DNA of 64,000 nucleotides. Origin: Astrobacterium formosum. Lineage in GTDB: Bacteria > Pseudomonadota > Alphaproteobacteria > Rhizobiales > Xanthobacteraceae. A program made the position numbers and the translations under genes. Location of the stretch: assembly GCA_030848545.1 (NCBI GenBank), contig JAVDCA010000007.1:1-64000 (forward strand). The letters run 5' to 3'. The notes beneath the pieces are model-generated. The model worked only from the letters and a program-made list of their open reading frames with translations. It was not told the origin of the DNA and made no database searches. Each line of letters begins with the position of its first letter. The stretch's first letter is position 1. Of the stretch, positions 29,969 to 38,242 are shown one piece after another.

Positions 29969-30763
29969 ATGCCGAGACGGAGACATGGCGCGAAGAGTTC
30001 GGTCGAGACGATCCGCTACTTCTATGAATCCGAGGGACGGATCGGCAATCGCTTCCGCTATGGCCTGCTCGCCTTCGACTTCGCCACCATCCTGTTCATC
30101 GTCGCGACCTCGTTCCTGCCCCGCAACGATGCGGTCGAATGGCTCGACCTCGTGTTCGGCCTCGTCATCCTCGCGGACTTCGTCGCCCGCCTCGTCATCA
30201 GCCGCACGCGGCTGCGCGACATCGTCCACCCGGCGACTTGGGCGGACGTCGCCGCCATCGCCTCGTTCCTGGCGCCGCTGGTCGGGGAAGGCGCCGGCTT
30301 CCTTCGTATCCTGCGGACGTTGCGGCTTCTGCACACCTACCAGTTGCTGGCGCGGCTACGCCGAGACTTCGACTGGTTCCGCCGCCGCGAGGACGTGATC
30401 CTCCCGGTCGTGCACCTGGCGGTGTTTCTCTACGTCATGACCGGCATCGTCTACGAGAGCCAGCACGCCATCAATCCCCTGATCGCCAACTATGCGGACG
30501 CGCTTTATTTCACTGTTACCGCGCTGACCACGACCGGATTCGGCGACATCACGCTGCCGGGCACCAGCGGCCGGCTGATCTCGGTCCTGGTCATGATCCT
30601 CGGCGTCACCTTGTTCCTCAACCTGGTGCGCGCGCTCCTGAGCCCGAGCAAGATCCGTTTCCGCTGTCCGCGCTGCGGCCTCCTGCGCCACGACGTCGAC
30701 GCCGTCCATTGCAAGGCGTGCGGAGTCGTGCTCGACATACCGGACGAAGGCCGACATTGGTGA
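29969..30763 (+). CDS. Voltage-gated-type ion channel with C-terminal zinc ribbon
   Basis: 264 residues. Six membrane segments: S1-S3 (about 28-48, 52-75, 85-105), an S4-like basic helix (RILRTLRLLHTYQLLARLRR), S5 (about 150-170) and S6 (about 205-228). The pore loop reads ALTTTGFGDITLPGTSG, a K+-channel-type filter with TGFGD where TVGYGD is canonical. After S6 a short zinc ribbon follows: CPRCGLLRHDVDAVHCKACG. The ATG at 29969 is chosen because earlier codons are Pro/Ala-rich and unlike the family. Probably a tetrameric inner-membrane cation channel; the cytoplasmic ribbon may be a regulatory metal site (inference). Confidence 0.85.
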   Translation: MPRRRHGAKSSVETIRYFYESEGRIGNRFRYGLLAFDFATILFIVATSFLPRNDAVEWLDLVFGLVILADFVARLVISRTRLRDIVHPATWADVAAIASFLAPLVGEGAGFLRILRTLRLLHTYQLLARLRRDFDWFRRREDVILPVVHLAVFLYVMTGIVYESQHAINPLIANYADALYFTVTALTTTGFGDITLPGTSGRLISVLVMILGVTLFLNLVRALLSPSKIRFRCPRCGLLRHDVDAVHCKACGVVLDIPDEGRHW

Positions 30764-30870
30764 GCCGCTGCCGGCCTACGAAGTCGCGCCGACTGGACCG
30801 GAGCGCCTTCGGGTGCTGGACTGGCGCCATCTCGTTCCCCCCCCCAACCCGCCCCCCAGGAGCCCCGATA

Positions 30871-31266
30871 ATGTCGACAACCCTCAAGAGCATGATGGAA
30901 GCGGCCAACGCCGCCGTTAAACGCATCACGCCGGCGGAAGCGCGCGAACTGATCGCCAAGGCGAATCCGCTGATCGTCGACGTGCGCGACGCCCCCGAGG
31001 TGGTCAAGACCGGCAAGGTCGCCGGCGCCCTGCACGTCTCGCGCGGCATGCTCGAATTTCGCGCCTGTCCTGATTCCCCCTATCACGACAAGGCCTTCGC
31101 CAAGGACAAGACCATCATCGTCTATTGCGCCTCCGGGGGGCGCTCGGCGTTGGCCGGCAAGACCCTCAAGGACATGGGGTATACCGAAGTCTACAATCTC
31201 GGCGCCTTCAAGGATTGGGCCGAAAGCGGCGGCACCGTCGATCATCCGATCGAATCCGGCATGTGA
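30871..31266 (+). CDS. Rhodanese-like sulfurtransferase
   Basis: 131 residues, a single rhodanese domain: ITPAEARELIAKANPLIVDV, then RDAPEVVKTGKVAGALHVSR, and the active-site loop VYCASGGRSALAGKTLKDMG with Cys86. The loop length fits thiosulfate or persulfide sulfur transfer rather than a phosphatase. ATG 30871 is 107 bp after the ion channel gene. Cytoplasmic; sulfur acceptor unknown. Confidence 0.9.
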   Translation: MSTTLKSMMEAANAAVKRITPAEARELIAKANPLIVDVRDAPEVVKTGKVAGALHVSRGMLEFRACPDSPYHDKAFAKDKTIIVYCASGGRSALAGKTLKDMGYTEVYNLGAFKDWAESGGTVDHPIESGM

Positions 31267-31380
31267 GGCCGACGCCGGGATCGGCGCGGGCACGCCCGAA
31301 TGAAACGGTGCGACGGGACATTCGCTCGCGGCGTGTCGTTCCGCGTCGCGCGCTCCCAGGCCTGATTGTTGGAGGCAGCC

Positions 31381-31944
31381 ATGCTGGCTTTCGCAAAACT
31401 CCTGGTCTCGTTCGCCCCCTGGCTGGCGTTCCTGTTCATCGCCCACGACAGTTTGTGGCGGGTCGAGGTCGGGCTCGTGGTCGCGCTCGTCCTGTCGGTG
31501 GTCATGGGCGTGCTGCGGCTGCATCGCGGGATCATCCTGTGGGTGGGCCTTGTGTTCTTCTCAGCCACGACCGTGGCCGTGATCGTCTTCGACGACACCT
31601 GGACGCTCAAGCACCTGGGGGTGCTCGCCAACGGCGCGTTGGCGGCGGGCGCCTGGCTCACCATCCTGGCCGGAAAGCCGTTCACCCTCGACTACGCGAA
31701 GGAACATGTGGATCCGTCGCTGTGGAACGATCCGCAATTCGTGCGCTCGAACACGATCATCACATCCCTGTGGGCGACGACCTTCACCATCAATGCCGGC
31801 CTCGCCTTCATCAAAATGGAGAGAATGGGCCCGTCCGATCTCGCCTGCGAGATCGCGTCCTATGGCCTCCTCGTCGGCACGGCGGTGTTCACGGTCTGGT
31901 TTCCTTCCTACCTGCGCCGAAAGCGAACGCAGGCGGGTACCTAG
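31381..31944 (+). CDS. Polytopic membrane protein of unknown function
   Basis: 187 residues starting MLAFAKLLVSFAPWLAFLFI, preceded by GGAGG. About five to six membrane helices (residues 3-25, 30-48, 55-75, 80-98, 128-148, 158-178), with a conserved-looking segment KPFTLDYAKEHVDPSLWNDP between helices. This resembles small integral membrane proteins sometimes labelled septation-protein-like, but I cannot assign a function. It follows the rhodanese gene and is followed 33 bp later by AlkD, so co-transcription is possible. Confidence 0.7.
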   Translation: MLAFAKLLVSFAPWLAFLFIAHDSLWRVEVGLVVALVLSVVMGVLRLHRGIILWVGLVFFSATTVAVIVFDDTWTLKHLGVLANGALAAGAWLTILAGKPFTLDYAKEHVDPSLWNDPQFVRSNTIITSLWATTFTINAGLAFIKMERMGPSDLACEIASYGLLVGTAVFTVWFPSYLRRKRTQAGT

Positions 31945-31977
31945 GGCGCTGCAAGCGCCACCTGTCGGGGTTCACCC

Positions 31978-32700
31978 ATGCCCAGCATCAAGGCCAATCC
32001 GATCATCGCCGATATCCGACGCGAACTCCGCACGGCGAGCGATGCCGACACCAAGGCCAGCGGCCAGACGTTTTTTAAGGAAAAGATCAAGACCTATGGG
32101 GTGAAGACGCCGGCGGTCGGCAAGATCGCCAAGGCCCATTTCGGCCGCGTCAAGGACATCGGCAAGGATGAAATACTCGCCCTGTGCGAGGAGCTCTGGG
32201 GCTCGGGATACATGGAGGAGGCGTTCATCGCCTGCCACTGGTCGGATCGCATCGCGAGCCGGTTCGAACCGCAGGATTTTGCGGTGCTGGCCCGCTGGGT
32301 CGACCAATACGTCACCAACTGGGCGACCTGCGACACACTGTGCAACCACACGGTCGCCGCCTTCATGGAAATGTACCCCGACCACCTGGCGGAATTGAAA
32401 ACGTGGGCGAGGTCGAAGAACCGCTGGACGCGCCGTGCCGCTGCCGTGACGCTGATCATCCCGGCCCGGCACGGCAGGTTTCTCGACGAGGTCTTCGACA
32501 TCGCCGACATTCTGCTCCGCGACGACGACGACCTCGTCCGAAAAGGCTATGGCTGGATGCTCAAGGCGGCCAGCGAATCCAACCGCAAGGCCATCTTCGA
32601 TTACGTCATGAAGAACAAATCCGAGATGCCGCGCACGGCCCTGCGCTACGCCATCGAGAAGATGCCGAAGACGTTGAAAGCGAAGGCGATGCGGAAATAG
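31978..32700 (+). CDS. DNA alkylation repair protein, AlkD-like
   Basis: 240 residues of HEAT-like helical repeats. The AlkD signature region is VDQYVTNWATCDTLCNHTVA (Trp115 and Asp119 match the catalytic Trp/Asp pair), followed by WARSKNRWTRRAAAVTLIIP and KGYGWMLKAASE. AlkD removes positively charged alkylated bases (3-methyladenine, 7-methylguanine) without base flipping. Cytoplasmic and possibly in a small unit with the preceding membrane protein gene. Confidence 0.88.
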   Translation: MPSIKANPIIADIRRELRTASDADTKASGQTFFKEKIKTYGVKTPAVGKIAKAHFGRVKDIGKDEILALCEELWGSGYMEEAFIACHWSDRIASRFEPQDFAVLARWVDQYVTNWATCDTLCNHTVAAFMEMYPDHLAELKTWARSKNRWTRRAAAVTLIIPARHGRFLDEVFDIADILLRDDDDLVRKGYGWMLKAASESNRKAIFDYVMKNKSEMPRTALRYAIEKMPKTLKAKAMRK

Positions 32701-32811
32701 CCGTCGCGGCCGGCCCAGCACCTATTCGACCGAAGTCCATCGGCTGCTTGACGGCCGTCTTCACGGTCGCGCAATTGGCCTGCTGGAAGTGTCGCCAATG
32801 GAGGTCTCCCC

Positions 32812-33513
32812 ATGCCCGCGCCGCTGCCCATCCTCCTCGTCCCCGGCCTCAACTGCACGCCACGCCTCTACGCGCCCCAGATCCCGGCACTGTGGGAGTT
32901 CGGCCCCGTCACCGTCGCGGATCACCGCCGCGACGACAGCGTCGAGGCGATCGCGGCGCGCATCCTCGCCGCGGCGCCGCCGCGCTTCGTCCTGATGGGG
33001 CTCTCCCTGGGCGGCTATATCGCCTTCGCGATCCTGCGCGCGGCGCCGGAGCGGGTCTTGAAGCTGGCGCTTCTTGACACCAGCGCCCGCCCCGACACGC
33101 CGGCCCAGACCGAACGCCGCCGGAGCCATATGGAACTCGCGCGCACCGGCCGCTTTGCGGAAATCCCCGAACTGCAGTTTCCGCTCCTAGTGCACACGAA
33201 CCGCCACGGCGATGGGGCGCTCAAGCACATCGTCGTCCAGATGGCGCAGGAGACCGGGCCGGAGGCCTTCGTGCGCCAGCAATACGCCATCATGAACAGG
33301 CCGGATTCACGCCCGGGCCTCGCGGCGGTCCGTTGCCCGACCCTCGTTCTTGTCGGCGACGGCGACCAGCTCACGCCTCCGGACCTCGCGGCCGAGATGC
33401 ACGCGCTCATGCCGGCAAGCCGCCTCGTCACCATCCCGGACTGCGGCCATCTCTCCACCATCGAGCGGCCAGAAGCGGTGAACCGGACGCTGGCGGAATG
33501 GATGCGATCATAA
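32812..33513 (+). CDS. Alpha/beta hydrolase
   Basis: 233 residues with a catalytic triad visible as Ser65 in LMGLSLGGYIAF, the Asp in VLVGDGDQLTPPDLA and the His in IPDCGHLSTIERPE. The oxyanion segment is PGLNCTPRLY. The cap region is short. Resembles general esterase/peroxidase-like hydrolases (RsbQ/BioH size class); substrate unknown. Cytoplasmic (no signal peptide). Confidence 0.88.
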   Translation: MPAPLPILLVPGLNCTPRLYAPQIPALWEFGPVTVADHRRDDSVEAIAARILAAAPPRFVLMGLSLGGYIAFAILRAAPERVLKLALLDTSARPDTPAQTERRRSHMELARTGRFAEIPELQFPLLVHTNRHGDGALKHIVVQMAQETGPEAFVRQQYAIMNRPDSRPGLAAVRCPTLVLVGDGDQLTPPDLAAEMHALMPASRLVTIPDCGHLSTIERPEAVNRTLAEWMRS

Positions 33514-33613
33514 GGGTGGGCGTCGCTTGGCCTTAAATACCACCCCGCGACAGTGGGCGCCGACTTCGTATCAGGCCTAAATGCGGGCAGTGAAACCGAA
33601 GGCCGCAGGCATC

Positions 33614-34246
33614 ATGACTTCATCCGTCGCCGGAACAGCCGGCTACGACGAGCAGGCGAAAACCCTCGCCGAACAATACGAAAGCATCGAATTCGAAACC
33701 GTCCACCGCGACGTGCTGCATCTCTTTCCGCCGCCGCCTTCCCGTGTCCTCGACGTGGGCGCCGGGTCGGGCCGTGATGCGGCTGCGCTCGCCGGGCGCG
33801 GTCACCACGTGGTCGCGGCGGAACCGTCGTCCGAACTGCGCCTGGAAGGTCAACGCCGCCATGCCGCCGCGGCGATCGACTGGATCGACGACAGCCTGCC
33901 GGATCTCGCCCGGCTGCGCGCCCGTGGCGAGTGCTTCGACCTCGTCCTGCTCAGCGCCGTGTGGATGCATCTCGACGCCGCCGAGCAGCGTGCCGCCATG
34001 GCATCGCTCGCGGCGTTGTTGGCACCGGGCGGCGTCGCCATCCTGTCGTTGCGCCATGGACCGGTGCCGGCCGGGCGGCGCATGTTCGACGTCACCGCCG
34101 ATGAGACCGTCACGCTCGCGGGTGCGCACGGGCTCGCCTGCCGGCACAGCGGTACGCGCCGCGATCCGCATGCGCGTCCCGGCGTGAACTGGAGCGTGCT
34201 CGCGCTCGCGCGCGAAGATTTGCCACGCAAAGATTTGCCGGGATGA
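33614..34246 (+). CDS. SAM-dependent methyltransferase
   Basis: 210 residues from ATG 33614. Class I methyltransferase motif I is VLDVGAGSGRDAAALAGRGH, with the acidic residue ending beta-2 in VVAAEPSSEL. Motif II is FDLVLLSAVWMHLD and motif III LLAPGGVAILSLRHGP. The C-terminus is short, so it probably acts on a small molecule. Substrate not readable. No obvious operon partner. Confidence 0.85.
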   Translation: MTSSVAGTAGYDEQAKTLAEQYESIEFETVHRDVLHLFPPPPSRVLDVGAGSGRDAAALAGRGHHVVAAEPSSELRLEGQRRHAAAAIDWIDDSLPDLARLRARGECFDLVLLSAVWMHLDAAEQRAAMASLAALLAPGGVAILSLRHGPVPAGRRMFDVTADETVTLAGAHGLACRHSGTRRDPHARPGVNWSVLALAREDLPRKDLPG

Positions 34247-34379
34247 CAGCTGAGCGTCCTCTACGGTGCAAGAGGACGCAAGGCTATCCGCCGCCCGGGC
34301 ACGCCCACTAAGGGCGCACCTTGGGGGCGTACCTGGATCACGGCGCCGCCACCGGCCCTGTGCCGGTACGTCCGAAAGC

Positions 34380-34679
34380 TCAGACGGCGAGTTTGGCGGC
34401 CTTGACCGGACGGGCGCGGACGATCTTGCGGGCCGGCTTGGCCTTGAAGGTCATGGGCTCGCCGGTGAAGGGGTTGGTGCCCTTGCGCGCCTTGGTGGCC
34501 GGCTTCTTGATGACCACGAACTTGGCGAAGCCCGGCACCACGAAGACGCCGGCCTTCTTGAGCTCCTTGTAGCCGATGGTGTTCATGGTCTCGAGGACGC
34601 CCTTGACGTCCCGCTTCGAGAGCTCGGTTTCGGTGGCGATCTTCTCGATCAGCTGCGACTTCGTCATTTGGGCGGCCAT
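34380..34679 (-). CDS. HU-like DNA-binding protein
   Basis: 99 residues from ATG 34677-34679. The HU core is present: MTKSQLIEKIATETELSKRD, then GYKELKKAGVFVVPGFAKFV, RKGTNPFTGEPMTFKAKPAR (the beta arm with the conserved Asn-Pro that intercalates DNA) and a Lys/Arg-rich tail typical of Bradyrhizobium-like HU proteins. A nucleoid-associated architectural protein. The 296 bases upstream (34680-34975) hold an AT-richer promoter-like zone but no gene that I can support. Confidence 0.93.
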   Translation of the reverse strand: MAAQMTKSQLIEKIATETELSKRDVKGVLETMNTIGYKELKKAGVFVVPGFAKFVVIKKPATKARKGTNPFTGEPMTFKAKPARKIVRARPVKAAKLAV

Positions 34680-34975
34680 GTGATTCCCCTTTTGCGGTGA
34701 TTCGTGCGGCGCACAATAATGCAAACTGGCGCCGAATGACGGCACCGTGACACGGGCGAAGCGCCACAACCGTGGAAAAGTGCGGTTTTTGCGCCTTAAA
34801 ATGCCTCCGGCCGGGAAAAATCGGAGCTTTCGTCCGGATTTTCCCAGCGCGCGGCCACTGACCAAGCGACCGAATCCGCGCGCGACGCCGGTCAGCGACC
34901 CGTCGCACCGATCTCGACGGGGGCGCTTTAGCCTGGCTCAAATGCGTTCGTGACGACGGCGACGGCGAGCGCTGG

Positions 34976-35344
34976 TCAGGCGGCGCCGACCGTCGGGTTC
35001 AGCCGCTTGAACTCCAGATCGGCCATAAAGCTTTCCGCTTGGTGCAAGGCCAGATCGGCGGCGGACTTGACCGCCTCGGCCCAGCGGCTCTGTGCCGTTG
35101 CGTCGTCGCCGTGGCGCGACCCGCCACGCTCCGCCTCGGCGATGATCTCGCGGCGGCGGCGGCGCACGACATTGAACGCCACATGGGCGTCGGCGGCGGA
35201 AAACGCATTGTCACGAATGCGGGCGAATACGACCTGCTCGCTCTCCGGCAGGGTTGCGCCGCCGATCAGTTCAAAGGCGTTGCTCATGTAATTGAGCCGG
35301 ATACGCTCGGCGGTTTCGATCTGCTGCACCAACATGATGGACAT
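34976..35344 (-). CDS. Conserved helical protein of unknown function
   Basis: 122 residues from ATG 35342-35344. Predicted all-alpha: IMLVQQIETAERIRLNYMSN, then FARIRDNAFSAADAHVAFNV, VRRRRREIIAEAERG and SADLALHQAESFMADLEF. No signal peptide or known motif. Base composition and codon use match the neighbours, supporting a real gene, but I cannot name a family. Confidence 0.55.
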   Translation of the reverse strand: MSIMLVQQIETAERIRLNYMSNAFELIGGATLPESEQVVFARIRDNAFSAADAHVAFNVVRRRRREIIAEAERGGSRHGDDATAQSRWAEAVKSAADLALHQAESFMADLEFKRLNPTVGAA

Positions 35345-35444
35345 CGGGGGTCTCCTTTCGTCGAGCGCGGGCATATGCCCGGATCAACAACCCCCGTCTA
35401 CCCGCGCCGCGGCATGGCTGACGTCGCCACGGCGGAGGTCTTCC

Positions 35445-35579
35445 ATGGCGGTACCGGGAGGCAGCTATATACGTAATTTATCGGATTCGCGCCAGAGGAA
35501 TTCCTTTGTGTGCGCTGCACGCAATGGGCGTTTTGCGGTAATGACCGACACCTGTGTTGCGGCAGCCACAGGCAGTTGA
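35445..35579 (+). CDS. Possible 44-residue protein
   Basis: An ATG with a strong ribosome-binding site (GGAGG six bases upstream) opens 44 codons: MAVPGGSYIRNLSDSRQRNS, then FVCAARNGRFAVMTDTCVAA, ending ATGS. It lies in the 372-base gap before the symporter gene, where composition is lower in GC than the surroundings. No homology is recognised. It could be a chance frame, but the start signal is good. Confidence 0.3.
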   Translation: MAVPGGSYIRNLSDSRQRNSFVCAARNGRFAVMTDTCVAAATGS

Positions 35580-35716
35580 ATCACATAGGTGGGGAGCGGG
35601 AACGACAAGTCCCCGGACCATGGGTGCCCCGAGCATTTCGTATGACTCAGGCCGGCCGCGCTCTGGCATGACGAACGGGTCAAACGGGTCGGAACGGCCC
35701 GCCGTTCCGGGCTGCC

Positions 35717-37132
35717 ATGGCATTCATCAGTTTCAGCGTTGCTGCGAGCCTCACCCTCACCGTCATCGCCATATTCGCCGCCGGCGCCTGGTCGGGTCGC
35801 AACGTCGACTCGGCGGAGGAGTTCAGCCTCAGCGGACGCTCCGCCGGTACGGCGCTGATCGCCGGCAGCATGCTGGGCACGTGCGTGGGCGGCGCCTCCA
35901 CGGTGGGTACGGCCCAGATGGCGAGCGCGCTCGGCCTGTCCGCGTGGTGGTTCACCATCGGCATGGGTTCGGGCCTCCTGGTGCTGGCGCTCTTCTATGC
36001 GCGGGCGTTGCGCGGAACTGGTTTCGAAACAATCTCGCAATATCTCGCCGCCCATTACGGGCCCGTGGCCGGCACGCTGACGAGCGTCATCACCGCGCTG
36101 AGCATGTTGTTCAGCGCCGTGGCGAGCGTGCTCGCCGGCATCCACGTCATCGCCATGGTGACTGGCGGAACCCCCTGGATGGCCGCGGTCGCGATCGTGG
36201 TTCTGGTGGTCTGCTATGTGGTCTTCGGCGGCATGAAGGCCGCCGGCATCTCCGGTCTGGTCAAGATGGCCGTGATCTGGGTCACGCTATGCACCGCAGG
36301 GGTCACGGCGACGCTGTCGCTCGCCGACCTGCCGGGTTTCGACCAGGCCTTTCCGGCTTTTCCCTGGTTCAGCCTGGCGGCGCGCGGCTTCGACGACTGC
36401 GTCGGCAATTTTGTGTCGGTGGTGGTCGGAATCGTGTGCTCGCAGAGCTACGTTCAGGTCATCTACTCCGCTTCCGACGCCCGCACCGCCACCGTCGGTA
36501 CCGTCGTGGCAGCGTTGATCACCATTCCGGTCGGCTTGCCATTGATTGCCGTCGGCATGTTCATGCATGCGCAGCATCCCGACCTTACGCCCGTCTTGGC
36601 GCTGCCGGTCTATTTCGTCACCTACCTGCCGGCGTGGATCGCCGGCATGGGCCTCGCCGGCATCCTGATCTCCGTGGTCAGCTCCACGGCCGGGCTGTCT
36701 CTCAGCGTCGGCACCCTCCTTGCGAATGATTTTGGCCGCGAATACCTGCACATTTCAGAACGTCACGTCCTGATGGTCACGCGCATCTGCGTTGCCGCTT
36801 TCGCAGCCCTGTCGGCCGCGATCGCCCTCACCCACTTGGATTCCTTTCTGCTCGATTGGAACTACATGTCGCTGGCATTGCGCGGCGCCGGAATCTTCCT
36901 GCCGCTGACGCTCACGATCCTGTGGCCACGGCGTCTGAGCCCGGCCTGGGCAGTCGCCTCCATGGCCGCCAGCACCTCACTCGCGGTCTTCGGCCGGACC
37001 GTCTTCTCCATTCCGATCAACCCCTTGTTCACCGGCATGGCACTGAGTGCGATCCTGGTCACAATCGGTCTCATGGTCGGCAAGCCGGCACCGCGGCTTG
37101 CCCCCGAGGCGTCTGGCCGACCGCCGCGCTGA
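35717..37132 (+). CDS. Sodium:solute symporter family transporter
   Basis: 471 residues with about 12-13 membrane helices and the SSS (LeuT-fold) layout: VDSAEEFSLSGRSAGTALIA in the first loop (family RxxG region), GTCVGGASTVGTAQMASALG with the Na+-site Ser/Thr, and GMGLAGILISVVSSTAGLSL in the Na2-site helix (family form of the conserved S-x-x-S-T-x-x). Imports an organic solute, perhaps a carboxylate or amino acid, with Na+; the substrate is not deducible. Monocistronic. Confidence 0.88.
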   Translation: MAFISFSVAASLTLTVIAIFAAGAWSGRNVDSAEEFSLSGRSAGTALIAGSMLGTCVGGASTVGTAQMASALGLSAWWFTIGMGSGLLVLALFYARALRGTGFETISQYLAAHYGPVAGTLTSVITALSMLFSAVASVLAGIHVIAMVTGGTPWMAAVAIVVLVVCYVVFGGMKAAGISGLVKMAVIWVTLCTAGVTATLSLADLPGFDQAFPAFPWFSLAARGFDDCVGNFVSVVVGIVCSQSYVQVIYSASDARTATVGTVVAALITIPVGLPLIAVGMFMHAQHPDLTPVLALPVYFVTYLPAWIAGMGLAGILISVVSSTAGLSLSVGTLLANDFGREYLHISERHVLMVTRICVAAFAALSAAIALTHLDSFLLDWNYMSLALRGAGIFLPLTLTILWPRRLSPAWAVASMAASTSLAVFGRTVFSIPINPLFTGMALSAILVTIGLMVGKPAPRLAPEASGRPPR

Positions 37133-37184
37133 GATGACGCGATGGCGCTGGGCCGACTCACTCGGCGCGGGTCTTGAGCCCTGG

Positions 37185-37709
37185 TCAGCGCTCGCGGCGC
37201 TCCAGCTTGTCGAGCACCTTTTCGGGCGAGATGTCGCGCTTGGCCTCCTTGAGCTCGTCACCGTGGCGAACGCCGACTGCCTCGGCGATTTGTGCCACCA
37301 ACCGCACCAAGGCGGTGATCTCGTGCTCCGCCAGAAGGCTCACCTGCAGATCGAGGTCGGCGCGCTTGTCCGCCGCTTCGGCCATGCGGTTCTGGCTGAT
37401 CAGCACGAAGGTGGACAGGAAGATCGCCTCCACGGAGGCGACCATGGCGAGTTTCACGAATTCCGGGTCCCACACCGGCAGCCCCGGCAGAAGGCCGAGA
37501 TTGACGACGATCCAGAGGCCGAAAACGACCACGTGCAGGACGACGAAAGTCATGCTGCCGGTGAAGCGGGTGATGACGTGGGCGGCACGCTGCTGCCAGG
37601 CGGCCGTCTTCTCCTCGCGCTTGCGTCGGCGCATCAGCGCCTCGATATTGCGCTCCAGGACGGGCGTCAGGCCCGATCTTCCCGCGTCACCCTGCTCTTC
37701 GATCGCCAT
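37185..37709 (-). CDS. DUF1003 membrane protein
   Basis: 174 residues from ATG 37707-37709. A basic N-terminal half leads to two membrane helices (FTGSMTFVVLHVVVFGLWIV and FVKLAMVASVEAIFLSTFVL), then SQNRMAEAADKRADLDLQVS, LLAEHEITALVRLVAQIAEA and an acidic/basic tail. This is the DUF1003 pattern (SQNR-x-DR-x-D), found in some Bradyrhizobium and Pseudomonas inner-membrane proteins of unknown role. The region just upstream of the start contains a 16-bp direct duplication (ATGATGCCGTTCTCCG-like), a small local repeat. Confidence 0.85.
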   Translation of the reverse strand: MAIEEQGDAGRSGLTPVLERNIEALMRRRKREEKTAAWQQRAAHVITRFTGSMTFVVLHVVVFGLWIVVNLGLLPGLPVWDPEFVKLAMVASVEAIFLSTFVLISQNRMAEAADKRADLDLQVSLLAEHEITALVRLVAQIAEAVGVRHGDELKEAKRDISPEKVLDKLERRER

Positions 37710-37847
37710 GCCGTTCTCCGATGATGCCGTTCTCCGATGATTTCGGCACGGCAATCCGGCAGCCGGCGTCAGGTTCCGCCGATGGGAGCCGACGGCGTGG
37801 GGCCGGTGCGGCTCTCCCCCGCTCTTTCCGTGCAGGAGGCACGATCC

Positions 37848-38120
37848 ATGGCCGAAATTCGCGACAATAGCGCCCTGTCCCGCTTCGAGCTCGACGCCGA
37901 GGGTGGCACCGCCCTCGCCTACTACCGACTCGACGAGGGAACCATCACTTTCACCCATACGGAAACGCCGCCAGCACTGCGGGGCCGCGGCATCGCCTCG
38001 CGTCTGATCGACGCTGCGCTGGCGTCGGCGCAAGCACGCGGACTGCGCATCGTGCCGCTGTGCTCATTCGTAGCTGCCCGCATGGCGCGCGATACGGGCG
38101 AGAACGAGGTGTCTGCGTAG
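37848..38120 (+). CDS. Small GNAT-like acetyltransferase (Gcn5-related)
   Basis: 90 residues: MAEIRDNSALSRFELDAEGG, then YYRLDEGTITFTHTETPPAL and RGRGIASRLIDAALASAQAR, where RGRGIASRL is the acetyl-CoA pyrophosphate loop. This is the mini-GNAT YjdJ type without the usual N-terminal strands. A paralogue is at 42976-43260. The two differ most at the C-terminus: after the CSFVA segment this copy ends ARMARDTGENEVSA, while the other keeps the family-like IDKHPEYADLL, so the tail here may be frameshifted. Confidence 0.8.
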   Translation: MAEIRDNSALSRFELDAEGGTALAYYRLDEGTITFTHTETPPALRGRGIASRLIDAALASAQARGLRIVPLCSFVAARMARDTGENEVSA

Positions 38121-38242
38121 GGAGGCGGTGGTGCACGGAAAAACCAGAGGCCCGGATCGAAGGATTTCTCTTCATTGATGGCGGGTGCTAGCGATATTGT
38201 TCGTTGAACACACCCTCACCCGGAGCATGGGGCCAGACCGCA

